This document shows, one piece after another, positions 1 through 8,210 of a stretch of DNA of 64,000 nt. The notes beneath the pieces were generated by a model, which made no database searches, had not been told where the DNA came from, and saw only the letters and a program-made list of their open reading frames with translations. Numbering within the stretch: position 1 is the first letter of the stretch; the number at the start of each line of letters is the position of its first letter. The DNA comes from Myxococcales bacterium (GTDB lineage: Bacteria > Myxococcota_A > Polyangia > Haliangiales > Haliangiaceae). A program made the translations under genes and the position numbers. Where the stretch lies: positions 248,001-312,000 of the forward strand of contig JADKKI010000009.1 of assembly GCA_016720595.1 (NCBI GenBank). The letters are read 5' to 3'.

Positions 1-611
1 TGGAGCTGATCGATCGCCTTCAGCGACGTCTTGCGCGTGATCCGCGCGAGGAAGAAGCAGCCGGCATACAGCTGCTGGAGGATCAGCTGCCCTGCGATCT
101 GCGCCTCCACGGAGCAATCGGCGCGCACGGGCGAGAACCCGGGATCGGGGATCAGGCCCGAGATCACGAGCGTGGAGTGCACCGCGTGCGACAGCGCGGC
201 CAGCGCATAGACGCCGATCGCGCTCGCGCGATGTTCGGTCCGACAGAAGAAGAACACCCCGAGCGCCACGATCAACGGCGCGGCCGAGAAGATGCCGACG
301 TAGAGGATCCCGAGCTCGCCGGAGACGATCGCAGCGAACGCGAGGACGTTGAGCTGGCGCGCGTCGTAGTTCGAGGGGATCCGGAGCTGGCCATACGACC
401 AGAAGCTACCGAGCACGGTGATGGCGACGATCGCGAGCAGCGCGCGGCCGATCCGAGGATCTCCGGGCAGCGCGAGGACGGCGCCGACGACGACCACGGC
501 GATGATCCAGCCGACCTGGAGGAACAGCCGCGTGCGCGCGATCTCCTCGCCATGCAGTGCATCGGCCGCGGTGGTCAGCGTGGTCTGGACCTGCGCGCGG
601 ATCGTGGTCAT
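1..611 (-). CDS. Membrane N-terminus of a Ser/Thr kinase-like protein (partial, cut by left edge)
   Basis: Only the first ~203 residues are visible; the gene runs off the left edge. They hold about six hydrophobic segments (roughly residues 30-48, 56-70, 85-120, 130-150) and then a polar linker with no kinase motif yet. The start motif TTAADALHGEEIARTRLF is nearly identical to residues 77-94 of the kinase at 1349-3127, so this is a paralogous sensor N-terminus and a C-terminal kinase domain is expected but not seen. The ATG overlaps the stop of the patatin gene in an ATGA junction, which suggests translational coupling in one operon. The kinase assignment is inference from the paralogue. Confidence 0.7.
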   Translation of the reverse strand, partial: MTTIRAQVQTTLTTAADALHGEEIARTRLFLQVGWIIAVVVVGAVLALPGDPRIGRALLAIVAITVLGSFWSYGQLRIPSNYDARQLNVLAFAAIVSGELGILYVGIFSAAPLIVALGVFFFCRTEHRASAIGVYALAALSHAVHSTLVISGLIPDPGFSPVRADCSVEAQIAGQLILQQLYAGCFFLARITRKTSLKAIDQL

Positions 612-1306
612 GCGGCGCCGAGGTACCCGCGCGCGTCGCGGTAGCCGAGGTGGAACAGCTCGCGCCGGCGCTCCGAGGGCAGCACCGTGAAGCGTTGCAC
701 GAAGCCGATCGGCCGCGACGGCGTGATGTGATCGGGCTTGGTGCGCGGGATCCGCGGACCCACCCCGACGCGCACGGTCTCGATCCCCGGGCGGTCGTCA
801 TCGGGTACCTCGGGGCCACCGTCGAGGCACCAGCCGTGGGTCTCGAGCTTGTGCGCGAACGTGACGGTCACACCCGGGATCGCGATCGAGGCTCCGAGGG
901 CGTCGAGCAGGCCCTGGCGCGAGCGGAACTGCGAGACCAGGATCCGCTGCATCCGGGGGACGCGCGTGACGCGGATGAACAGGCGATCCGTCGCCCGGTG
1001 GTGCGCGTCCTCGGGGAGCGTGGCGCCAAAGATCGAGAAGTACGTCGGCAGGACCTTGGTCGGCCGGAAGAACGGGTGCTTCCGCTCGGGCTCGATCGCG
1101 CGGAGGTTCGCCTCCATCCCGGCATCGAGGCCGACGCGCGTGATGTCCACACCGCACGCCAGCATGACGGCGACCACGGCCCCCGACGAGGTCCCGTAGA
1201 TCCGGCTGCGCGCATCGAGCACCCCGCGGTCCTGGACGAAGGCCGCGACCCCGGCCTGGTAGGGCCAGGCGAAGAACGCGCCGTTGAACGCGATCGACAG
1301 GCCCAC
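608..1306 (-). CDS. Patatin-like phospholipase
   Basis: A 232-residue protein beginning MGLSIAFNGAFFAWPYQAGV, which resembles the oxyanion-hole start of patatin domains. The nucleophile elbow GTSSG (GxSxG) follows at about residue 39, and a DGG at about residue 163 supplies the aspartate of the Ser-Asp dyad. Patatin enzymes are lipid acyl hydrolases; the substrate cannot be read here. No signal peptide is visible, so it is probably cytoplasmic or peripheral to the membrane. The start is GTG. It lies 42 bases after one membrane kinase and overlaps the next by ATGA, so it is sandwiched between two kinase-type genes in one operon. Confidence 0.85.
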   Translation of the reverse strand: MGLSIAFNGAFFAWPYQAGVAAFVQDRGVLDARSRIYGTSSGAVVAVMLACGVDITRVGLDAGMEANLRAIEPERKHPFFRPTKVLPTYFSIFGATLPEDAHHRATDRLFIRVTRVPRMQRILVSQFRSRQGLLDALGASIAIPGVTVTFAHKLETHGWCLDGGPEVPDDDRPGIETVRVGVGPRIPRTKPDHITPSRPIGFVQRFTVLPSERRRELFHLGYRDARGYLGAA

Positions 1307-1348
1307 GCTCTCCCAGTGTACAGGAAGCGCCCCGTGCGCACCTCGTCG

Positions 1349-3127
1349 TCAGTCCCAGGGATGCTTGCGGATCAGGGCGTCCGCGCGCTTCCGCAGCTTC
1401 GGCTCGAGCTCTCCCGCGAGCGCGCTCACCAGGCGTTCAGCGGCCTCGGCGCCGGTCGGAAATCGGTCATCGGGGGACTTCGCGAGGGCGAGCGCGAACC
1501 AGCGGTCGACGTCGGGGTCGATCTCGACGTGCTCGCCCGGCCGCGACGGCATCTTGTGGACCACTGCGTAGAGCAGGGCGGGGGTGTCGGGGGCGTTGAA
1601 GGGATGTCGGCCGGTGAGGGCGCGGTACGCCACCGCCGCCACCGCGTACACATCGGCACGGCCGTCGACCTGCTTGCCCTGTGCCTGTTCGGGGGCCATG
1701 TAGTTGGGAGTCCCGACGATGCCTCCCTGGGTGAGGGTCCCGGAGCTCTCCTCGGTGAGGGTCGCCACCCCGAAATCGAGGATCTTCCACACCGGCACCG
1801 GGCCATCCGTGAGGAACAGGTTCTGCGGCTTGAGATCACGGTGGACGATGCCGGCGGCCGTGGCGGCGTCGATGCCGGCGCCGACCTGACGGACCAGCAC
1901 GGCGACCGAGGAGCCAGAGAGTTTCGGATCCTTGCGGAGCAGCTCGGCGAGCGTGGCGCCACGCAGCCGCTCCATCGCGAGGAACGGCGTGGTCGCATTG
2001 TCGGCGCTGGCGTCGAGGATCTTGATCGTGTACGGCGAATCGAGCGACCCACTGGCGCGGACCTCGCGGAGGAACCGGGCGACGTGCGTGGGATCCGAGA
2101 GCAGCTCGCGCCGGAGCAGCTTCACCGCCGCCGCCTCGCCGGTCGCGGTGTGGGTGGCCTCGTAGACCTCACCCATGGCGCCACGGCCGAGAACGGCGCC
2201 CAGCTTGAACTCGCCGACGACCTGATCCGTGTAGCGTCCCGCGCCCCCGACGCGGAGTGCGCGCTCGAGATCCGCACGCAGCTCCTCCATCAAGGCCTCG
2301 CGCTGGGACGCGAGGCGCGTGGCCTTCTGGAGATCCTCGATCGAGGCGAGCGAGGCGCGGCGGAAGGCGCGCGCCGTGTAGTACGCCAGCGCGTAGGTGC
2401 CGAGCACGAAGCCCGCGCCGATCAGCTGCGAGCTGATCGCGAGCTTCACGCCGGTGGCGAACACGCCAGGGTCCGCGAACACGCGCGCGACGATCAAGGT
2501 GGCGAGCGCGGAGTAGCAGACGACGGCGGTGGCGAAGATGTATCTGGCAGCGCGGACCGCCTCGGTGCGGGCGACGAAGTGGATGCCGATCACGATGATC
2601 ACGGGTGTGACGGTGAACGTGCCGAAGTACGCGACCGCGACGTGGGCGTTGACCACGCACATCACCGAGAGGCCGAGCAACGAGTTCTCTGTGTACTTCG
2701 CGGGATCGGCGAACCGCTGGTGGAACACGAGGCTCACGCCGATCCCGATCAGCATCGCGGCGATGAAGGCGATCGACATGACGCGCGGCGCGTTGAGGAA
2801 CGGCACGGTCCCGATCGAGACCACGCTGATCGCCCAGCCCATGCGGATGAACAGGCGCGTGCGCTCGATCTCTTCGTCGCGCATCGCATCCGCCGCCGTG
2901 GTCATCAACGTCCCGGGGAGCGGCGTGCCGCGCGTCAGCGAGGGCGTGCTACCCGACACCGTCGGCGTGGGTGCGGGTGGCGGCAAGGGGGTGGCCCGCG
3001 AGGCCGGGAGCTCGACGGTGGCCTCGGCGCTGGCGCTGGACTGGTCGCTCGGTGCGGCCGTGCCGATCACGGAGGGACGCTCCGCGACGGTGGCGCCGCT
3101 CGCGGTGTCGTCCTCACCGGTGGCCAT
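1349..3127 (-). CDS. Membrane-anchored Ser/Thr protein kinase
   Basis: About 592 residues. A Pro/Ala/Thr-rich leader (1-75) is followed by about six hydrophobic segments (95-255), a short coiled linker (262-295) and a C-terminal Hanks-type kinase domain (about 307-575). Visible motifs are the Gly loop GRGAMGEV, catalytic Lys in AVKLL, HRDLKPQN near 430, DFG near 452 and APEQ. The sensor is N-terminal and membrane-embedded rather than the common C-terminal extracellular type. ATG at 3127 is preceded by GAGG; an in-frame GTG lies one codon upstream. It is the first gene of a run with patatin and a second protein sharing its membrane N-terminus. Confidence 0.9.
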   Translation of the reverse strand: MATGEDDTASGATVAERPSVIGTAAPSDQSSASAEATVELPASRATPLPPPAPTPTVSGSTPSLTRGTPLPGTLMTTAADAMRDEEIERTRLFIRMGWAISVVSIGTVPFLNAPRVMSIAFIAAMLIGIGVSLVFHQRFADPAKYTENSLLGLSVMCVVNAHVAVAYFGTFTVTPVIIVIGIHFVARTEAVRAARYIFATAVVCYSALATLIVARVFADPGVFATGVKLAISSQLIGAGFVLGTYALAYYTARAFRRASLASIEDLQKATRLASQREALMEELRADLERALRVGGAGRYTDQVVGEFKLGAVLGRGAMGEVYEATHTATGEAAAVKLLRRELLSDPTHVARFLREVRASGSLDSPYTIKILDASADNATTPFLAMERLRGATLAELLRKDPKLSGSSVAVLVRQVGAGIDAATAAGIVHRDLKPQNLFLTDGPVPVWKILDFGVATLTEESSGTLTQGGIVGTPNYMAPEQAQGKQVDGRADVYAVAAVAYRALTGRHPFNAPDTPALLYAVVHKMPSRPGEHVEIDPDVDRWFALALAKSPDDRFPTGAEAAERLVSALAGELEPKLRKRADALIRKHPWD

Positions 3128-3176
3128 CACCTCAGTCTAGCTCGGGTCCGGCGATCGGGTGCCGGTCAGGCGAGCA

Positions 3177-4583
3177 TCACTGCGTGCGGATCGTGCTCGT
3201 CCCCGCCGTCGGCGTGGCGAGGCCGTTCTGCATCAGCATGCCCGGCGAGCTGCGGAGATAGATCGTCCCGATCCCGCCGCCGCCGCCGCCGCCATTGCCG
3301 ATGTTGCTCAGTGCCCCGGCGGTCGGGGCCGTGGCGCCCGCCGCGCCCGCACCGCCACCGCCACCCGTGCCAACCGCGGCGCCGCCGATCGCAGGAGTCG
3401 TGGTGAGGCCGCCCGATCCCCCGCGGTTTCCGGCGATGGTCGCCGCGGCACCACTGCCGCCACCGCCTGCGTTCGCCGCCAGGACCGCGCTCGCGCCGAT
3501 CTTCACGCTGGGAGCCTCGACGAGGAGTGTGCCACCCGCACCACCGCCGCACCCCGCCGCGGCATTGCCCGTGTTCGCATCCGGCGGGCCACCTTCACCT
3601 CCGCCGCCGCCCATCGTGATCGTTCCGGTGATCGAGATCTCGTCGAGCGCGGTGAGCTGGAGTGCGCCGCCGCCGCCGCCGCCCTTGCACTTCGTCAGGG
3701 CGGCGCCCTGAGCGCCGACCCCTCCTCCGGACCCACCGACCAACGGCTCGGCGATCATCGCCACGCAGGCTGCGCCGGCGAGTCCGCCGGTGCCGTCCGA
3801 GCCACCGAGGCCACCCGCGGCACCCGCACCTCGACCACCACCACCGCCGCCACCACCGTCACCACCTTGGGCGCTCGCGGAGCTTCCGGGGCCTCCTGGG
3901 CCGCAGCCCGTGGCCGCGTTGGTGGCGCCACCGACGCCGCCGCCGGGTCCTGCGCACGCGGGATCGCCGCCGTAGCACCCACCCGAGCCATCGATCGTCC
4001 CGCCGACGTTGAGGTCGGTCCCCGAGACGAACACCGCCGAACGCGCACCGGTGAACCGGATCGACGCGCCGCCGTTGACGCTGAGGCGATGGAACGTCCA
4101 CACGCCGATCGGCTGCGTGCCGGTGGTGCGGAGCTCGAACGCGATGTTCGCGAGCACGCCCGAGCCGGCGGCCCGCGTGATCACGCCCGAGATCGCGCCG
4201 GTGTCCGTGTTGAACGTCGCGATGCCGCCGTTGACCGTGATGTCGGTGGTCAACGTGCTGGCCGCGGTGATCCCGACGCCGTTACTGGGATCGACCTCGA
4301 TGCAGCGCGCACCGGGAGACAGCGACATGCAGCCGAGCATGCAGACCGTCTCCATCCCGGTGCCGCATACGATCTTCGAGCCCGAGCACGAGCACGAGAG
4401 GTCGGCATCGATCGAGACGTCGGGAGGTGCATCGGTGCCGATCGAGGCATCGCCAGGCGTCCGGACGCAGATGCCGAGGTCGCAGACCAGCGGGCTCGGG
4501 CACTCCAGGCCCGCACCGCACGCTCCACCTTCTTGCGGGTTCGGGTGGAAGCACCCAGCGACCAGCAACAGTGACCACCACAT
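3177..4583 (-). CDS. Glycine-rich surface lipoprotein
   Basis: A 468-residue protein starting MWWSLLLVAGCF, a short lipoprotein signal with Cys at the lipobox. The first ~100 residues contain paired Cys (ACGAGLECPSPLVCDLGICV) of a small disulfide module. The remainder alternates hydrophobic strands with long poly-Gly tracts (for example GGGGGGGRGAG), a pattern suggesting a repetitive beta structure at the cell surface. It shares architecture with the lipoprotein at 9146-10441. The inner start was chosen because the longer frame lacks a signal peptide and would overlap the promoter of the divergent gene at 4753; GTGAGG precedes the ATG. Function is unknown; an adhesive or coat role is a guess. 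Confidence 0.8.
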   Translation of the reverse strand: MWWSLLLVAGCFHPNPQEGGACGAGLECPSPLVCDLGICVRTPGDASIGTDAPPDVSIDADLSCSCSGSKIVCGTGMETVCMLGCMSLSPGARCIEVDPSNGVGITAASTLTTDITVNGGIATFNTDTGAISGVITRAAGSGVLANIAFELRTTGTQPIGVWTFHRLSVNGGASIRFTGARSAVFVSGTDLNVGGTIDGSGGCYGGDPACAGPGGGVGGATNAATGCGPGGPGSSASAQGGDGGGGGGGGRGAGAAGGLGGSDGTGGLAGAACVAMIAEPLVGGSGGGVGAQGAALTKCKGGGGGGALQLTALDEISITGTITMGGGGGEGGPPDANTGNAAAGCGGGAGGTLLVEAPSVKIGASAVLAANAGGGGSGAAATIAGNRGGSGGLTTTPAIGGAAVGTGGGGGAGAAGATAPTAGALSNIGNGGGGGGGIGTIYLRSSPGMLMQNGLATPTAGTSTIRTQ

Positions 4584-4752
4584 CCTCACGGACCCAGTAT
4601 CGCCCGGATCGGGTCGCCGTGGGCCCACCTCGACATCGGGCCCGGGTGTGCCTGGACCCGCATCCTCGGCCAACTGCGCGGACCCCAAGGGCCCTCGGAG
4701 TGGCCCATCGGCTGCACGAGCGCTCGGCCTCTTCCAAGAAAGGCACACGGTC

Positions 4753-5280
4753 ATGAAGGCAAGCAAGTTCCTCGTTCTCGCCGGCGGCATCCTCGGCATC
4801 CTCGCGTTCTTCCTCCCGATGGTGACGATCCACCGGGCCGACTACACAGGCTCGGCGAGCGCGTTCCAGATCATCAGGGGGCTCTCGGTCGCCTCGGACG
4901 CCGTCGGCACCGAGGAGGTCCGCGCGGCGGCGATGAACAGCGAGGCGGTGTCGTCGGCGAAGGAGGGCCTCGATGCGATGAAGGGCATCGTGATGGCGAT
5001 CTTCGTCCCGGCGATCCTGCTGGCCGCGATCGGCGCGCTCGGCGTCAGCAAGCGGAAGTTCGGCCGCGTCGCGGGCGTGTTCTCGCTGCTGTTCGGCTTG
5101 ATCGGCCTGGGCATCGGCGCCCTGCTCAAGAGCGCAGCCGGCCCCGACGCAGGCATCGGCCTGTCGCTGCTCCTGGCGACCGGCGTGCTCGGCACCCTTG
5201 GCGGCCTGTTCGCCCTGGTCAAGCCGGAGCGCGCCCCGGCCCCGACCCAGCTGCCTCGCATGGTGGCCGCGGCGGCCTGA
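4753..5280 (+). CDS. Small multi-pass membrane protein of unknown function
   Basis: A 175-residue protein with a hydrophobic N-terminal helix (residues about 6-22), a polar ~60-residue loop, two close membrane helices (about 80-125) and a fourth near 135-155, ending in a short Pro/Ala-rich tail. No family was recognised. ATG is preceded by AAGAAAGG at suitable distance. It is divergent from the Gly-rich lipoprotein; the 169 bases between them should carry both promoters, although no clear -35/-10 pair stands out. The VWA gene follows after about 80 bases on the same strand. Confidence 0.75.
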   Translation: MKASKFLVLAGGILGILAFFLPMVTIHRADYTGSASAFQIIRGLSVASDAVGTEEVRAAAMNSEAVSSAKEGLDAMKGIVMAIFVPAILLAAIGALGVSKRKFGRVAGVFSLLFGLIGLGIGALLKSAAGPDAGIGLSLLLATGVLGTLGGLFALVKPERAPAPTQLPRMVAAAA

Positions 5281-5360
5281 ACTACGCGAGATGATTGGAT
5301 CGATGGGCTGGGTGCGTCCCGGCCCTTAGATCGTCCGGACCGCTGGTGCGTTCGAGCGGC

Positions 5361-7256
5361 ATGCACAGGGGCAAGCCGTCGAAGCTATTCGAGCTGCTGG
5401 TGATCATGGCGCTGGTCCTCGGGATCCGCGCCCTCTCGAGCGCGGATGCGCTGGGCACCATCGAGGGCACGATCCGCACGGGTGGTGCGCCGGCCTCGGT
5501 GACCGTGGTGTGCGGGACGGTGTCGCGGTCCGCGCGCACGGATAGCTCGGGGCACTTCTCGATCGGTGGCCTCCCAGCGGGCAGCTGCACACTCACCGCG
5601 AGCGCCTCGGGGTTCACCGCGCAGGCGAGCCGGGTCACGATCACCGCGGGTGGCGCGGCCACGATCTCGATGGCGCTCTCGGCGTCGGCGCCGGTCACCA
5701 AGGATCCGGTGAAGGCCGAGCCCAAGGCCGACAAGCCCGGGAACACTCGCGTGATGTCACCGTCCCCGGCGATGGCGCCGCCGCCGCCGGTCGGCCGGAT
5801 GGCGAAGCAGGCGCTGATCATGGACGGCGATCCGGCGCACAACACCGAGGCGTACGCGCGGATCGACGACAACCCGTTCCACCGTGTCGCGACCGCGCCG
5901 CTGTCGACGTTCTCCGCCGATGTCGACACCGCCTCGTACTCGAACACGCGCCGGTTCCTGCGCGACGGCAAGCTGCCCCCCAAGGACGCCGTCCGCATCG
6001 AGGAGCTGATCAACTACTTCACGTACGACTATCCGCAGCCCGCGAAGGGCGAGCCGTTCTCGATCACCACCGAGGTCACCGCGAGCCCGTGGAACGCGAA
6101 GCTGCAGCTGGTGCGCATCGGCCTCAAGGCGCCCGCGATCGACGACGCACAGGTCCCGGCCCGCAATCTGGTGTTCCTCCTCGATGTCTCGGGCTCGATG
6201 TCTGACGCGAACAAGCTGCCGCTCCTCAAGCAGGCGATGAACCTGCTCGTCAACCAGCTCCGCCCGCAGGACAAGATCGCGATCGTCACCTACGCCGGCA
6301 ACGCCGGGCTCGCGCTCCCCGCCACCTCCGGCAGGGAGAAGGACACGATCCGCAACGCCATCTTCCGCCTCGAGCCCGGCGGCTCGACGAACGGCGCGGC
6401 GGGCATCCAGCTCGCGTACGATCTCGCCGAGAAGAACTCGACCAAGGGCGCGATCAACCGCGTGATCCTCGCGACCGATGGAGACTTCAACGTCGGCACC
6501 ACCAGCGAGGGCGATCTCAGCCGCCTGATCGAGAAGGAGCGCGAGCGTGGCGTGTTCCTCACCGTCCTCGGCTTCGGCATGGGCAACACCAAGGACTCGA
6601 CGATGGAGAAGCTCGCCGATCGCGGCAACGGCAACTACGCGTACATCGACACCATCGACGAGGCACGCAAGGTGCTCGTCAAGGAAGCCGGCGCGACGCT
6701 CGTCACCGTCGCCAAGGACGTCAAGCTGCAGGTCGAGTTCAACCCGGCGCTGGTGGCCGGCTATCGCCTGCTCGGCTACGAGAATCGCCTCCTCAAGGAC
6801 GAGGACTTCAACGACGACAAGAAGGACGCCGGCGAGATCGGCGCCGGCCACGCGGTGACCGCGCTCTACGAGATCGTGCCCGCGGGCGTGCCCGTCCCCG
6901 CGGCCAAGGTCGACGACCTCAAGTACCAGACCAAGCCCGCGCCGAATGCCAGCGCGGGCAGCGGCGAGCTGCTCACGGTCAAGGTCCGGTACAAGGCCCC
7001 CGACGGCAAGACCTCGAAGCTGCTCTCGCGCCCGCTCGCGAATCAGCCGACCGAGCTCGCGAAGGCCTCGGCAGATCTGCGCTGGGCCGCCGCGATCGCC
7101 GGCTTCGGCATGATGCTGCGCGAATCGCCGCACCGCGGGAACCTCACGTGGAAGCAGGTCGAGGTGATGGCGCAGGGCGCGCTCGGCAAGGACACCGAGG
7201 GCTATCGCGCCGAGGCGGTGAAGATGATCACCGCCGCGAGCAAGGCCACGCGCTGA
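5361..7256 (+). CDS. VWA-domain protein (YfbK-like) with N-terminal carboxypeptidase-regulatory-like domain
   Basis: A 631-residue protein. An N-terminal hydrophobic stretch (about 12-25) is followed by a beta domain (about 32-105) of the carboxypeptidase-regulatory-like type. Next comes the von Willebrand N-terminal region (DVDTASYSNTRRFL, RIEELINYF) and a VWA domain with MIDAS motif DVSGSMS starting at Asp275. The last ~180 residues fit the DUF3520 domain usual for YfbK proteins. VWA domains bind a metal ion and mediate protein-protein contacts; the partner is unknown. ATG 5361 was chosen over an upstream TTG because it starts the hydrophobic segment directly, although no strong ribosome-binding site is seen. 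Confidence 0.85.
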   Translation: MHRGKPSKLFELLVIMALVLGIRALSSADALGTIEGTIRTGGAPASVTVVCGTVSRSARTDSSGHFSIGGLPAGSCTLTASASGFTAQASRVTITAGGAATISMALSASAPVTKDPVKAEPKADKPGNTRVMSPSPAMAPPPPVGRMAKQALIMDGDPAHNTEAYARIDDNPFHRVATAPLSTFSADVDTASYSNTRRFLRDGKLPPKDAVRIEELINYFTYDYPQPAKGEPFSITTEVTASPWNAKLQLVRIGLKAPAIDDAQVPARNLVFLLDVSGSMSDANKLPLLKQAMNLLVNQLRPQDKIAIVTYAGNAGLALPATSGREKDTIRNAIFRLEPGGSTNGAAGIQLAYDLAEKNSTKGAINRVILATDGDFNVGTTSEGDLSRLIEKERERGVFLTVLGFGMGNTKDSTMEKLADRGNGNYAYIDTIDEARKVLVKEAGATLVTVAKDVKLQVEFNPALVAGYRLLGYENRLLKDEDFNDDKKDAGEIGAGHAVTALYEIVPAGVPVPAAKVDDLKYQTKPAPNASAGSGELLTVKVRYKAPDGKTSKLLSRPLANQPTELAKASADLRWAAAIAGFGMMLRESPHRGNLTWKQVEVMAQGALGKDTEGYRAEAVKMITAASKATR

Positions 7257-7314
7257 AGCGTCAGCTACGTCGCGCTACTTGGTTCAGCTCTGGGGTTGTC
7301 AAAGATCGGTGCGC

Positions 7315-7332
7315 CAGTCCCCGCGGGGACTG
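7315..7332. repeat. Perfect 18-bp palindrome
   Basis: CAGTCCCCGCGGGGACTG reads the same on both strands. It sits between the stop of the VWA gene and the fragment at 7341 on the opposite strand, so it could be a bidirectional terminator stem or a REP-like unit. A related sequence with core CCCCGCGGGG recurs at 7936-7950, which favours a repeated element. There is no U-tract, as is common in GC-rich genomes. Confidence 0.5.
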
Positions 7333-7340
7333 ATCGCCGT

Positions 7341-7475
7341 TCAGTCCCTGCGGTGCGCGACAGGCAGCTCGAACACCAGCTGATCGGGTGCGGCGCCGCG
7401 AATCGCGATCACGCCCTCGTGGAGCTGAAGATGATGAGCGTCACACAGCAATGTGAGGATCGATAGCTTGTGACC
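7341..7475 (-). pseudogene. C-terminal fragment of an unidentified protein, lost at a G tract
   Basis: A minus-strand open frame of 44 codons ends at TGA 7341-7343 and includes LTLLCDAHHLQLHEGV and a final FELPVAHRRD. The spacing of AH, G and F-LP weakly recalls the end of a GHKL-type histidine kinase ATPase domain. Its 5' part is replaced by the G tract beginning at about 7474, so the gene is either truncated or hidden by an assembly gap. Identity is very uncertain. Confidence 0.35.
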
Positions 7476-7743
7476 GGGGGGGGGGGGCGGGGCGGGGGGG
7501 GGGGGCCCCCGGGGGGGGGGGGGGGGGGCCGGTTTCCCCCCGGGCCCGGGGCCCGCGGGGGGCGGTTCCCCCGGCCCCCCGGGGGGTTTCCGGGGGGGGG
7601 GCGGCGGGGCGGCGGGGTTGGGGGGGGGGGGCGGGTGGGGGGCCGGGGGGGGGGGGGGGGGGGGGGGCGGGGGGCGGGGGGGGCGGGGGGGGCCGGGGGC
7701 CGGGGGGGGGGGGGGGGGGGGGCCCCCGCCCCGGCCGGGGGGG
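7474..7743. other. G-homopolymer tract, probable assembly artefact
   Basis: About 270 bases made almost only of G with short C and T interruptions. Open frames through it encode only Gly or Pro runs. It cuts across a plausible minus-strand coding frame on its left and abuts repeated sequence on its right. The pattern resembles no-signal base calls of two-colour sequencing or a failed gap fill rather than natural DNA. No gene is called here. Confidence 0.8.
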
Positions 7744-7811
7744 CCGGAGCTTCTTCGAGCGCCACGCGCTCAGGTCCGGAGGCTCCGCGCGTGCACTGCG
7801 GCGCACACGCG
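7744..7811. repeat. 68-bp direct repeat with nested inverted repeats, copy 1
   Basis: Matches 8044-8111 with one difference. It contains CGGAGC...GCTCCG as an outer arm and GAGCG...CGCTC as an inner arm, so it could fold as a REP-like hairpin. It directly follows the G tract. Confidence 0.75.
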
Positions 7812-7816
7812 CCGCT

Positions 7817-7862
7817 CACGAGATTCGGTGGACGCATGGATCAGGCGGCCGAGCTGGAGGCG
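7817..7862 (+). pseudogene. Remnant of the 3' end of a paralogue of the 8211-8666 gene
   Basis: These 46 bases encode RFGGRMDQAAELEA in the same frame as the end of the gene at 8211-8666 and match 8598-8643 with a few differences. In this copy the 68-bp repeat lies only five bases away, whereas in the intact copy about 490 bases of gene separate them. This looks like an internally deleted tandem copy, or a misjoin. Confidence 0.5.
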
Positions 7863-8043
7863 CGCCCGCCCAGCGGATCGCTCCCACGGGGCGACCGACC
7901 GGGAGTCGACTTCGCGTTGTGGCCTCAGCCACCGCCAGTCCCCGCGGGGCTTGAATCGCGATCATCGCCGGGTCGCGTAGCCGGCCGCGCGTTTCGTTGC
8001 GCCGAGATTCCGCGACGAAGCACTCGTGCACGAGCTCCTCCGT
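7863..8043. other. Non-coding stretch between the two repeat copies
   Basis: No convincing gene is seen. The stretch holds the second CCCCGCGGGG palindrome core (7940-7949) inside a segment resembling 7313-7332. A minus-strand frame across it (about 7816-8106) encodes an Arg/Ala-rich sequence containing TEELVHECFVAESRRNETRG that might be a decayed gene, but it has no recognisable motif or start. Confidence 0.4.
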
Positions 8044-8111
8044 CCGGAGCTTCTTCGAGCGCCACGCGCTCAGGTCCGGAGGCTCCGCGCGTGCACAGCG
8101 GCGCACACGCG
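8044..8111. repeat. 68-bp direct repeat with nested inverted repeats, copy 2
   Basis: The partner of 7744-7811, identical except for one base near its end. It lies just upstream of the intact gene at 8211-8666, so in both copies the repeat precedes the related gene sequence. Confidence 0.75.
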
Positions 8112-8210
8112 AGAGAATCAGATGCTCTGGCGAACGCCGAGCATTCGCGTAAGCTCGTGGATCTGTCCCGTCGCTGGGTCAGCGAACTCGCTGCCGAGCA
8201 GACCTCTCCG

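Noticed and set aside
557..3406. A 949-codon plus-strand open frame opposite the patatin and kinase genes
   Set aside because: It is Arg/Gly/Asp-rich without any domain and lies antisense to genes with clear motifs; long shadow frames are common at this GC content.
7409..7837. Pro-rich minus-strand and Gly-rich plus-strand frames through the G tract
   Set aside because: They exist only because homopolymer G or C has no stop codons.
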